DNA of 6,118 nt. Origin: Candidatus Avelusimicrobium faecicola. GTDB taxonomy: Bacteria > Elusimicrobiota > Elusimicrobia > Elusimicrobiales > Elusimicrobiaceae. This document shows positions 1-5,993 of the stretch, piece after piece (position 1 is the stretch's first letter; each line of letters starts with the position of its first letter). Under the pieces are notes generated by a model that was given only the letters and a program-made list of their open reading frames with translations, was not told the DNA's origin and did not search any database. The stretch lies in contig UQFW01000062.1 in assembly GCA_900540405.1 (NCBI GenBank), positions 1 through 6,118 on the forward strand, given 5' to 3'. Made by a program: the position numbers and the translations under genes.

Positions 1-55
1 GGTGCGGCCCGCTGGGGCAAAAAACGGCATAGCCGGGGGTTTCAAAAACACAAAA

Positions 56-84
56 AAATACCGCGCCGGAAAAGCGCGGTATTT
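56..84 (-). terminator. Intrinsic terminator of the pilin gene
   Basis: An 11-bp perfect stem pairs 56-66 with 74-84 around a 7-base loop. It has a GC-rich centre (CCGCGC/GCGCGG). Read on the minus strand, the stem runs into an unbroken T tract (complement of 52-58), the classic Rho-independent layout. It lies about 24 bases past the stop of the minus-strand pilin gene. On the plus strand the tail is only a short, interrupted T run, so termination in that direction would be weaker. A much smaller 4-bp hairpin with six Ts on the minus strand (about 20-35) may act as a backup. Confidence 0.85.
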
Positions 85-107
85 ACATTTAGGCAAAGCG
101 GGTAAAA

Positions 108-596
108 CTAAAAGCCGCCATCTGCATCCTTTTTGCTACCGGCAATAGCATAGCAAAATTTGGCACTTTCATTATTTGCATTATAAGTGCAGGTGCGTTT
201 CCACGATTTGCCGCCATCGTCCGTGGCAGTGACAATGCTGTATGTGGGGCCCGAGGAGCGTGTGGCCGTGATAGTATACAAATTGGTATTCCCCTCGGTT
301 GTAGTGACAGACAGGCAGAAATTTTTTCCGCCAAACTTTTCAGTGGTGGTGGTGCAGCTGTCGTTTGTGGGCAGTTCAATATCCAATTTTTTCAACTCGC
401 CGTTGCCGGGCCATTTTTCTTTCTGCAACAGGTACCGTTCAGCCGCATAGCGCAAAGAGCCGGAAAGCGTAAGCGCTTCCGTCGCGCGGGATTTTTCAAT
501 AGCGGTAGTGTATTGCGGCAAAGCCACCGCGGCCAATACGCCGATAATCAACACAACTACCAGCAGTTCAATAAGGGTGAAGCCTTTTGTGTTCAT
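108..596 (-). CDS. Type IV pilin / pseudopilin-like prepilin
   Basis: This encodes a 162-residue prepilin, a building block of a type IV pilus or of a type II secretion pseudopilus. The leader is MNTKG, and cleavage by prepilin peptidase after Gly5 would leave Phe as the first mature residue. Glu10, which becomes mature residue 5, is the conserved glutamate needed for subunit docking. Residues 6-28 form the hydrophobic assembly helix, continuing into the amphipathic alpha-1 helix to about residue 60. The globular part holds four cysteines (81, 94, 136, 148); the C136-C148 pair near the C-terminus fits a pilin D-loop disulphide. Threonine runs at 82-85 and 98-100 are possible O-glycosylation sites, but that is inference. 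The start is supported by AGGAGA (minus strand, 606-601) four to five bases upstream. The gene has its own promoter and terminator, so it appears monocistronic. No pilus assembly gene is in view, so major pilin versus minor pilin or pseudopilin cannot be settled. Confidence 0.9.
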   Translation of the reverse strand: MNTKGFTLIELLVVVLIIGVLAAVALPQYTTAIEKSRATEALTLSGSLRYAAERYLLQKEKWPGNGELKKLDIELPTNDSCTTTTEKFGGKNFCLSVTTTEGNTNLYTITATRSSGPTYSIVTATDDGGKSWKRTCTYNANNESAKFCYAIAGSKKDADGGF

Positions 597-635
597 AAAA
601 TCTCCTGTACGTTAAAAATAAATCGTTCAATACAT

Positions 636-663
636 AGTATAGCAAAAAAGATTTATTTTGCAA
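636..663 (-). promoter_or_regulatory. Promoter of the pilin gene
   Basis: Read on the minus strand, TTGCAA (663-658) and TATACT (641-636) are separated by 16 bases, resembling a sigma-70-type -35/-10 pair. The predicted start lies near 629, giving a leader of about 30 bases that contains the AGGAGA ribosome binding site. The element sits back to back with the ligase promoter; the two -35 boxes are only about a dozen bases apart. One regulator bound between them could affect both genes, though no obvious operator is visible. Confidence 0.55.
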
Positions 664-674
664 TACTTTATCCG

Positions 675-711
675 TTGGCTACCATTGGGCAAAATTGTTA
701 ATATATCTGTA
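675..711 (+). promoter_or_regulatory. Promoter of the ligase-like gene, predicted start on the ATG
   Basis: TTGGCT (675-680) and TAATAT (699-704) are 18 bases apart, and TG at 696-697 gives an extended -10. Counting from the -10, transcription would begin at A711, the first base of the start codon. No Shine-Dalgarno-like sequence is seen upstream of 711. The seven bases after the -10 (ATCTGTA) are identical to those after the proposed -10 of the tRNA gene, which supports both assignments. Confidence 0.5.
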
Positions 712-2957
712 TGGCTAAAAAACATCTCGCGCCCGTTGGGGCCGCCTTACCTGCTACTACCTGTTTTTTGCCCCGCCTGTTAGCGTGGGGTACCGGGCTT
801 TTGGGCCTTTTAATGGTACTTGCTTTTTTTACCGGAACGTACGATAAAGCCCAAATAAAAGATACGTTGCTTTTTGCGGGCGGCGGTACTTTACTGCTTA
901 CTTGGCTGGCGTATAAAATACAGCAGGGGCGCGCGCGGTTCAGCCGGGCAAGCGGGGTGTGGGTCTTGCCGTTTGCGGCCTATTACGGGTGGGTGCTAGC
1001 TTCTGTTTTGTGGGCGCCGTACCGGGTGGAAGCCTTGGCGGAGTGGGCCCGCTACGCCGTGTATTTCGGCCTGAGCCTGATGGCCCTGGAGCAATTCGGC
1101 ACCCGGGCCGCGCGGATAATTGCGCGTTGCGTGGGGTGGAGCGCGTGGGCGGCGTACGGCTATGGCCTGTTGCAGGTGGTAAACCGCTTTGTGCCGGGGG
1201 CGGATTTTATGCCCTGGCAGGGGTTTTTCGGGCCGAGGGTGTTTTCCACCTTGGCAAACCCCAACTTTTTTGGGGATTTTATCGTTTTTTCGTCCTTTTT
1301 AATTGCCGCGCAATATTTGGTTTCCCGCCAAAAAAAATGGCTCGTGCTGTGGAGTATGGGCCTTATCAACCTGTTTTTTACGCAAAGTAAAGGCGCGTGG
1401 GTGGCGTTTGGCGCGGTGTACGGCCTGTGGGGCGCGGTATATGTAAATGTGTTTTCTGCCTGGAAAAAACCGTATAAGCGTTGGCTGAACGCGGCCGCCG
1501 CGTGTGTGGCGCTGGGGGCGGTTTTGTTGGCGGGCGTGTATGCGTTTAAGCGGCCGGATTCCGCCTCGTTCCGGGTGCATACTTGGGTGGCCTCGTGGGC
1601 CATGGTGCAGGATAGCCCGGTACTGGGCACCGGCATTGGCAGTTTTAAGACCATTTATCCCGCGTACCGCAAGCCGCAAATCTTTTTTATAGAAAACGCC
1701 CACAATACCGAAACCCAACACGCCGAAAACGAATTTTTGGAACAATGGGCCACGCTGGGCGCTATCGGGCTGATTTTATTTTTGTGGTTGCTGACCTTTG
1801 TGTTTACTGCCGCTTGGAAACGCCTTAAAAACCCCGCCGTGCCCGCGCAGGAGCGTTGGCTGTTGTGGGGGTATAGCGGCGCGCTCTTGGCTATGGCAGT
1901 GCATAGCACGGTAGACGTGAGTTTGCGCTTTGCCTCCGGCGGATTATTTTTTGCGCTCTTTTTGGGGTTGGTGGCGGCTTTGGCGCGGGGGAAGGAAGAC
2001 GACTCCGCCGAGCTGGCCCCCGCGCGCGGGTGGGCGCAGTGGGCCGTTTACGCGCTTACCGCCGGCGGCGCGCTGTATGCGTGTTATGCGTTTTACAAAG
2101 TAATGCAACTGATGAGCGCCCCGCGCTTGGGAGATGTGATTTTTACCGGGGTTGCGTGGGCGTTTTTTGCGGCTACGGTGGGGCTAGGCGTATTTTTGGT
2201 ATGCGCGGCGGCGCGGCGCTTTACACGCGCGGCGGCGTTGGCGGTATTGGCCTTGGTTCCGGCGGTGGTGTGGGGGGCGTTTCAGCCGTTCTTGGCCGAC
2301 CATTATTACGGCGTGGGCGCGTTGTTTGCCACGCAGGCGCAAACAAATCCCGCATATTTTACCCCGGCGCTAGATTATTTCAACCGCGCCATTACGCATA
2401 ATCCGTTTAATATGGCGTACCGCCAGTACCGCGCCACGCTGCTGGCAAGTAAACTGGATTTAAGCGAAACCTTTAACCGCCTAAAGGGGGATAAAACGGC
2501 TCCGGCTACCGATTATGAGCGCGTGTTGCGGGATTTGCAAACGGTGGAAAAACATTCGCCCAACCATGCGCTTTTACAGCAGGCGTATGGGGAGTTTTAT
2601 TTTGCGGCGGCGTTGAAATTTTCCGACAGGGCGCGGCTGGCGGCCAATGCGGCGGAGTATGAACATTACAAGGCGCAGGCATTGGCCGATATGGATAAGG
2701 CCCAGCAGTATTTTGAAAAATCCTTATTATTGGACCCGGTCAATTACGCCACCTATGCTTTTTTGAGCGAAATTGCCATTTTACAGCGCCGCCCGGACGA
2801 GGCCCGCGCCCGCGTGGCGGCGTACCGCCGCGGCCCGGAAAATATGACGGAAAAAAATTGGCTAATCAAAATGGCCGAGGACCCGCGCGCGGAGCAGTTG
2901 GAGCGGCGTATTCAAGCGGCGTTCGGCCCGCAAACACCGGGGAAAACGAAAAAATAA
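711..2957 (+). CDS. O-antigen ligase/oligosaccharyltransferase-like (Wzy_C) membrane protein with C-terminal helical repeats
   Basis: This is a 748-residue polytopic inner-membrane protein of the Wzy_C superfamily (WaaL O-antigen ligase, Wzy polymerase, PglL/PilO pilin glycosyltransferases). These enzymes transfer or polymerise glycans carried on undecaprenyl pyrophosphate at the periplasmic face. About a dozen hydrophobic segments are visible, for example near 22-42, 51-69, 82-101, 137-157, 187-204, 226-248, 258-278, 349-368, 407-425, 442-466, 475-498 and 508-525. The family signature lies in the large loop at 286-354. It starts with R288 and W292, continues with the SPVLGTGIGSF stretch (302-312), and ends with an AHN (330-332) and QHAENEFLEQWATLG (336-350) block. 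H337 is a likely equivalent of the functional histidine of WaaL. Residues about 537-705 form a soluble helical region resembling degenerate tetratricopeptide repeats (for example 662-705), probably periplasmic and used for partner binding. The chain is longer than classical WaaL or PglL because of this tail. Acceptor identity (lipid A, pilin or another glycan) cannot be read from sequence. The divergent pilin neighbour makes pilin glycosylation worth considering but does not prove it. Codons are GC-rich. The start at 711 is the first ATG and lacks a ribosome binding site. Confidence 0.82.
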   Translation: MAKKHLAPVGAALPATTCFLPRLLAWGTGLLGLLMVLAFFTGTYDKAQIKDTLLFAGGGTLLLTWLAYKIQQGRARFSRASGVWVLPFAAYYGWVLASVLWAPYRVEALAEWARYAVYFGLSLMALEQFGTRAARIIARCVGWSAWAAYGYGLLQVVNRFVPGADFMPWQGFFGPRVFSTLANPNFFGDFIVFSSFLIAAQYLVSRQKKWLVLWSMGLINLFFTQSKGAWVAFGAVYGLWGAVYVNVFSAWKKPYKRWLNAAAACVALGAVLLAGVYAFKRPDSASFRVHTWVASWAMVQDSPVLGTGIGSFKTIYPAYRKPQIFFIENAHNTETQHAENEFLEQWATLGAIGLILFLWLLTFVFTAAWKRLKNPAVPAQERWLLWGYSGALLAMAVHSTVDVSLRFASGGLFFALFLGLVAALARGKEDDSAELAPARGWAQWAVYALTAGGALYACYAFYKVMQLMSAPRLGDVIFTGVAWAFFAATVGLGVFLVCAAARRFTRAAALAVLALVPAVVWGAFQPFLADHYYGVGALFATQAQTNPAYFTPALDYFNRAITHNPFNMAYRQYRATLLASKLDLSETFNRLKGDKTAPATDYERVLRDLQTVEKHSPNHALLQQAYGEFYFAAALKFSDRARLAANAAEYEHYKAQALADMDKAQQYFEKSLLLDPVNYATYAFLSEIAILQRRPDEARARVAAYRRGPENMTEKNWLIKMAEDPRAEQLERRIQAAFGPQTPGKTKK

Positions 2958-3008
2958 GGGTTTTTCTTTGCCCTAAAACGCCGGGGAAAGTGAAAAAATA
3001 AGGGTTTT
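2933..3008 (+). repeat. Imperfect tandem duplication of the ligase gene's 3' end
   Basis: Two 32-base units, 2933-2964 and 2977-3008, match at 29 of 32 positions with a 44-base period. The first unit contains the last codons and stop codon of the ligase-like gene. The second is a non-coding echo of those codons, including a second in-register TAA-like end. The pattern suggests a local slippage or short tandem duplication that has begun to diverge. No strong terminator is visible in it; AGGG (2957-2960) and CCCT (2971-2974) could pair only weakly. Confidence 0.8.
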
Positions 3009-3041
3009 GTCCGCCCCCACACGCGCCGTAAAAAAATAGAC

Positions 3042-3077
3042 GTGCAAAAGTTCTTTGTTTTTTGTAAAATATCTGTA
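3042..3077 (+). promoter_or_regulatory. Putative promoter of the tRNA-Thr gene
   Basis: TAAAAT (3065-3070) is a good -10 candidate, followed by ATCTGTA exactly as at the ligase promoter. The predicted start is A3077, leaving a 25-base 5' leader to be removed by RNase P. The -35 is poor: GTGCAA at 3042-3047 with a 17-base spacer matches the consensus at three of six positions. The assignment therefore rests mainly on the -10 and the shared downstream bases. Confidence 0.4.
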
Positions 3078-3101
3078 TCTGATTAATTTGCCGTTATTTA
3101 T

Positions 3102-3174
3102 GCCGAGATAGCTCAGCTGGTAGAGCAACCGCTTCGTAAGCGGTAGGTCCGGGGTTCGATTCCCCGTCTCGGCT
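3102..3174 (+). tRNA. tRNA-Thr (anticodon CGT)
   Basis: A complete cloverleaf can be drawn. The acceptor stem is GCCGAGA (3102-3108) with TCTCGGC (3167-3173). The D arm is GCTC/GAGC (3111-3114, 3123-3126). The anticodon stem is ACCGC/GCGGT (3128-3132, 3140-3144) with loop TTCGTAA, so the anticodon is CGT at 3135-3137, reading the threonine codon ACG. The variable loop is AGGTC, and the T arm is CGGGG/CCCCG around TTCGATT. The discriminator base is T3174. CCA is not encoded; the acceptor stem runs straight into a T tract (3174-3180) that may help end transcription. The 3' strand of the acceptor stem is also the left edge of a 48-bp repeat, marking the gene as an integration site that was left intact. 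Confidence 0.95.
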
Positions 3175-3214
3175 TTTTTTGCGTCGTCTTTTGCCCGCCG
3201 GCGTTGTCCTCGCA
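3167..3214 (+). repeat. Left 48-bp direct repeat (putative attL)
   Basis: This copy starts with TCTCGGC, the 3' strand of the tRNA-Thr acceptor stem, then seven Ts, then a GC-rich 34-base part containing the 8-bp palindrome CGCCGGCG (3196-3203). It is identical over 48 bases to 5994-6041. The bases just outside differ on both sides (G3166 versus A5993; A3215 versus C6042), so the limits are exact. Confidence 0.85.
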
Positions 3215-3294
3215 ACCTCGGATACCTCGGGCTGCCGCCCTTTCCCAGTATACGCTCGGTTGCTTGCGTCCTAGCCGGACCGCCAAAATACTTG

Positions 3295-3333
3295 CAAAAA
3301 ATACGCCGGGTGTTGGGCGGGGGGTATTTTTTG
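3295..3333. terminator. AT-rich stem-loop, possible bidirectional terminator
   Basis: CAAAAAATAC (3295-3304) pairs perfectly with GTATTTTTTG (3324-3333) across a G-rich 19-base loop, inside which GCC (3305-3307) can pair with GGC (3316-3318). Each strand carries a six-T run within the descending arm. It could end plus-strand transcripts from the tRNA or minus-strand read-through from the restriction gene. The stem lacks the usual GC core next to the T tract, so the functional call is weak even though the pairing is clear. Confidence 0.35.
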
Positions 3334-3375
3334 TACGCCTGTTATTACGCGCGGCAGTTTAGGTTTATTTCTTCT

Positions 3376-3388
3376 TCTCGGCTTTTTT
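3376..3388 (+). repeat. Partial third copy of the repeat core
   Basis: These 13 bases, TCTCGGCTTTTTT, repeat the tRNA acceptor end plus six Ts found at 3167 and 5994, in the same orientation. The GC-rich continuation of the 48-mer is missing; the sequence goes on as ATGGCCCCC. The position is close to where composition changes from GC-rich to AT-rich. It could be a second or older junction, or chance, since half of it is a T run. Confidence 0.45.
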
Positions 3389-3417
3389 ATGGCCCCCGTC
3401 CGAGGTTTTATGAAGAA

Positions 3418-3494
3418 AACTCCGCTATTTTGCCGTCGTAAAATTGAGTATGAATTAAAGTGCAATAACGGGGCAAAAAAGTAATAGCGGAGTT
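3418..3494. repeat. 12-bp inverted repeat with extended stem
   Basis: AACTCCGCTATT (3418-3429) is the exact reverse complement of AATAGCGGAGTT (3483-3494). The pairing resumes with TTGCC (3430-3434) and GGCAA (3472-3476) after a one-sided six-base bulge, leaving a loop of about 37 bases. On the minus strand the distal arm is followed by TTCTTC, so it might serve as a terminator about 36 bases past the restriction gene's stop. The large loop and bulge would equally suit a recombination or protein-binding site. Confidence 0.6.
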
Positions 3495-3509
3495 AGCATA
3501 GAGTTAGCA
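3490..3509 (+). repeat. Paired 9-bp direct repeat GAGTTAGCA
   Basis: GAGTTAGCA occurs at 3490-3498 and 3501-3509, eleven bases apart start to start, close to one helical turn. The first copy overlaps the end of the 12-bp inverted repeat. Closely spaced direct repeats in phase on the helix, inside an element end, resemble arm-type binding sites of tyrosine recombinases or their accessory proteins. No function is demonstrated by the sequence alone. Confidence 0.5.
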
Positions 3510-3529
3510 CGCAAGAGAAACTATTCTAA

Positions 3530-5887
3530 TTATATTAAATCTCCATATGGTAAATTTTTAATGTAATTTTCCATATATTGCCAATCGGGCTCATATTTGC
3601 CATTAATTTTTTTAGAAGGTAATTTTAAGAAATGATTATTGAAATCTTTTTGTCTATATTGTCGCCCATAGGCATATTTATTTTTTTCTTGATTTACAAC
3701 TGTTGCTATAAATAGGGCATTAAATTTATTTTGCTTAAACTTCGGGGAAAGCACCAAAATATTATCATCACACGAAAAAGAATATTCATGATAAAAACAA
3801 TTACAAAACATATCTATCGTTAACACGTCTTTATAAAGAGGGCGCTTGTTTGCTTGAATAAAGTCCGATACTCCTTCGTTTTGGGCACCTGCTGTTACAA
3901 GCGGGGTATGCCCAGCAACACGATTTTCTTTTGTAAGTCTGGTACCCCTGGCTATAGTAAACAAATCTTTTATTGGGTAATATTGCCAGTTTGCTGTATT
4001 TGAGAGTTGATGCTTGAGAGAATCTTTTTGCATTTTACCTACTTTTATTAAAAATGCTAGGTAATCATTAAATATTTGTTCAAAATTTTCTGGTTTAAGT
4101 GTAGAATAATCAGTTTCCATATATGCTTCGCAGAGCCATTCATCCTGCCACGAAACCGGGTGTTTGGCACTCATTCCCTTTTTTACGTCGTTTTCACGGT
4201 ACAAAGAAATCCACTCTTCTTTAATAGATTGCCATTTATTAAATTTATCAATACGACCCAATTTTTTGGATTTTACGAAACCGTCATCTTTGTAAAATCC
4301 AAAGAACGTATTACGCTGACTATCGTGTGGTTTATGGGCTTCCCATACCATTACACACACATTCGTACTAGCATTATTGGAATAAAAAATATCATCCGGC
4401 ATGGAGAAAACGGCTTTAAGTGTATGTTTTTTGAATAACCGTTCGCGCACTTCTTTAAATTTAGTTCCAATGGCACAACTCATAGGAACCACGACAACCC
4501 CTCTTCCTCCTGTGGTTAGGATATCCAATAAGTTTTCTACAAATTCTAATTCCACATGGTCTTTTTGTGAATAAGGCGGATTGATAAGCCCCACATCGAT
4601 ATGTTTTTCTTTTAATTTTTCAATAATCTGCTTATCAAAACAATCCCCATAAATAATATTGGATTTACCATCTCCACGCACTATCATATTAGCAATGGCG
4701 AGTGTGTAAATATCGTCATCACTTTCTACTCCAAATAAAGAATTTGTTTTAATATGTGCAATTTCTTTTTCTGTTGCACTTTGGAACATTTTACTCATAG
4801 CAGTTACTAAAAATGCTCCAGATCCGCAACAAATATCTACTACTTTGCTAGATTTATTAACTTCAGCTAAATCTACCATAAATTCCGTTAAGTGTTGTGG
4901 AGTTAATACAATTCCTAAACCACTACCGTCTCCGCCGCTGTATTTCACAAATTCGTGATAAAAAATACCCAAGGCATCTACGGTATTAGACGAATAGTCC
5001 ATCATGGGTTTAATCTTATTTTCTAACTGTTCAATATACCATAATAGAGAGTTATAATGCCCCAACGGAATATCTTTGAGTTTCAGATTTTTACCTACTG
5101 CCTTAAAATGAGCTTTTATATCATTAATCTTTTCGCGCCGAATATCACTATTACTTAATTCTTCGTCAATAGCTTTCTGTAAAAGGGTCAGCAATGTGGT
5201 AAATGAATTAATATGTTGATACTCTTCAGCAAATTCTTGATTTTTTAATGCAATTAGAATCCCTGCAATAAATACAGGTTTCATACGTTCGGTCATTTTT
5301 AAAGCCCGCAAATTATCATGCATTACCAAAGCGAGTTTACGGATTTCTTCTATAGATATGGCTTTTTCAACGGTTTTACCTTGTACTAAATTTAAATAAT
5401 TAACTGGAGTATAAAGGGTGTCTCTTCCTTTAGAAAGTTCTTGATAAGTATCAAAATTTTTTTTCCAAAAAAATGTAGATACTTTCAGCGTATCTTTTTT
5501 CGTGCCACTTACAGCTAAAACTATTACGTTATAATATTGTTTTAAAAATTTTGCATAATATAGGGCCCCGTCTACTGCATAATCCTTAGGATTATCCAAA
5601 TGCTCAGATTGATGACGTTTTATAGAATTTTTGCATTCTACCACCATAATTGTATCATGCGGTTTATTAAAGGTAATAATGTATTCGGGTTGAGCTTTAC
5701 CACAACCACCTTGAGAATAATCATTTAATTGACAATATTTGGGCTTACCACCAGCTTGTTTAAGGGCCTTATTTACTTTATCCAAATCAGGCGTTTGGCC
5801 TTGCGGAAAGACGAACCCGAAATCATTTTCACCCAAAACAGCTTGCATTTCACTCAATACAATATCTTCTGTAACTCTTTCCGACAT
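3530..5887 (-). CDS. Single-chain restriction-modification-specificity enzyme (Type IIG/BcgI-like)
   Basis: This is a 785-residue intact protein predicted to cut and methylate DNA as one polypeptide. The N-terminal part (about 1-170) carries a PD-(D/E)xK-like pattern: P67-E68, a strand, then E84-C85-K86 in VVECKN. Residues about 180-320 are helical linker. The N6-adenine methyltransferase domain (about 300-520) shows LTPQHLTEFMVDL (328-340), the AdoMet motif DICCGSGAF (351-359, Ile replacing the common Pro), an acidic FGVESDD (385-391), and the catalytic NPPY (436-439). A helical spacer (600-630) leads to one S-subunit-like target-recognition domain (about 632-780) containing YPIKDLF, ARGTRL and HTPLVTAGAQNEGVSDF. 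BcgI splits these parts over an RM and an S subunit, and many fused Type IIB enzymes have two recognition domains. One domain here suggests dimeric binding or a half-site. The start has AGGGAG (minus, 5899-5894) six bases upstream. The gene is AT-rich, with many ATA, TTA and AAA codons unlike the neighbours, indicating transfer. No separate methylase, specificity subunit or control protein is nearby. Recognition sequence cannot be predicted. Confidence 0.88.
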   Translation of the reverse strand: MSERVTEDIVLSEMQAVLGENDFGFVFPQGQTPDLDKVNKALKQAGGKPKYCQLNDYSQGGCGKAQPEYIITFNKPHDTIMVVECKNSIKRHQSEHLDNPKDYAVDGALYYAKFLKQYYNVIVLAVSGTKKDTLKVSTFFWKKNFDTYQELSKGRDTLYTPVNYLNLVQGKTVEKAISIEEIRKLALVMHDNLRALKMTERMKPVFIAGILIALKNQEFAEEYQHINSFTTLLTLLQKAIDEELSNSDIRREKINDIKAHFKAVGKNLKLKDIPLGHYNSLLWYIEQLENKIKPMMDYSSNTVDALGIFYHEFVKYSGGDGSGLGIVLTPQHLTEFMVDLAEVNKSSKVVDICCGSGAFLVTAMSKMFQSATEKEIAHIKTNSLFGVESDDDIYTLAIANMIVRGDGKSNIIYGDCFDKQIIEKLKEKHIDVGLINPPYSQKDHVELEFVENLLDILTTGGRGVVVVPMSCAIGTKFKEVRERLFKKHTLKAVFSMPDDIFYSNNASTNVCVMVWEAHKPHDSQRNTFFGFYKDDGFVKSKKLGRIDKFNKWQSIKEEWISLYRENDVKKGMSAKHPVSWQDEWLCEAYMETDYSTLKPENFEQIFNDYLAFLIKVGKMQKDSLKHQLSNTANWQYYPIKDLFTIARGTRLTKENRVAGHTPLVTAGAQNEGVSDFIQANKRPLYKDVLTIDMFCNCFYHEYSFSCDDNILVLSPKFKQNKFNALFIATVVNQEKNKYAYGRQYRQKDFNNHFLKLPSKKINGKYEPDWQYMENYIKNLPYGDLI

Positions 5888-5925
5888 GCTTTTCTCCCTT
5901 AAAACAAATATAGCCCTCTTTTGTT

Positions 5926-5954
5926 ATTGTACTAAATCTACCTTCTTGCGTAAA
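5926..5954 (-). promoter_or_regulatory. Promoter of the restriction-modification gene
   Basis: On the minus strand TTTACG (5954-5949) and TACAAT (5931-5926) are 17 bases apart, matching sigma-70-type boxes at four and five of six positions. The predicted start near 5919 gives a leader of about 31 bases holding the AGGGAG ribosome binding site. The promoter lies inside the 48-bp repeats, so the gene travels with its own expression signal. A second -10-like TATATT occurs nearer the gene (about 5906-5911) without a good -35. Confidence 0.5.
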
Positions 5955-5993
5955 AATTTTGAATCAGCATCCTGTATGAGATTATGCGCTCTA

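Larger units (their letters stand above)
3175..3529. other. Gene-free 355-bp segment between tRNA-Thr and the restriction gene
   Basis: No credible gene is seen on either strand. The first 200 bases are GC-rich and resemble the neighbouring chromosome. They hold the rest of the left repeat, two copies of ACCTCGG nine bases apart (3215-3221, 3224-3230) and a stem-loop at 3295-3333. After a partial repeat core at 3376-3388 the sequence shifts towards AT-rich. This part contains a long-loop inverted repeat (3418-3494) and a paired 9-bp direct repeat (3490-3509). A 9-bp inverted pair, AACCTCGGA (3214-3222) and TCCGAGGTT (3399-3407), brackets the GC-rich part. Confidence 0.6.

Noticed and set aside
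3..32. Possible last codons of a plus-strand gene, ending in TAG at 30-32
   Set aside because: Only nine codons are visible; the frame could be chance in GC-rich DNA. A convergent gene sharing the 56-84 hairpin is possible but unsupported.
1160..1745. Overlapping minus-strand reading frames inside the ligase-like gene
   Set aside because: They are shadows produced by the GC-rich codons of the real plus-strand gene, with no start signals or family resemblance.
2957..2974. AGGG/CCCT pairing just after the ligase stop as a terminator
   Set aside because: Only four base pairs with a ten-base loop and no following T tract; too weak to call.
2973..3215. An 80-codon minus-strand reading frame across the tRNA with a GNRTPDLPL-like stretch
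   Set aside because: It is the antisense translation of the tRNA-Thr gene, a well-known source of spurious protein predictions.
3215..3230. ACCTCGG repeated twice as a CRISPR-like or iteron array
   Set aside because: Only two 7-base copies with a two-base gap; no further units, spacers or associated genes.
3271..3465. A 64-codon minus-strand reading frame
   Set aside because: It has no ribosome binding site or recognisable domain, is basic and low in complexity, and spans the stem-loop and part of the inverted repeat; not a convincing gene or integrase remnant.
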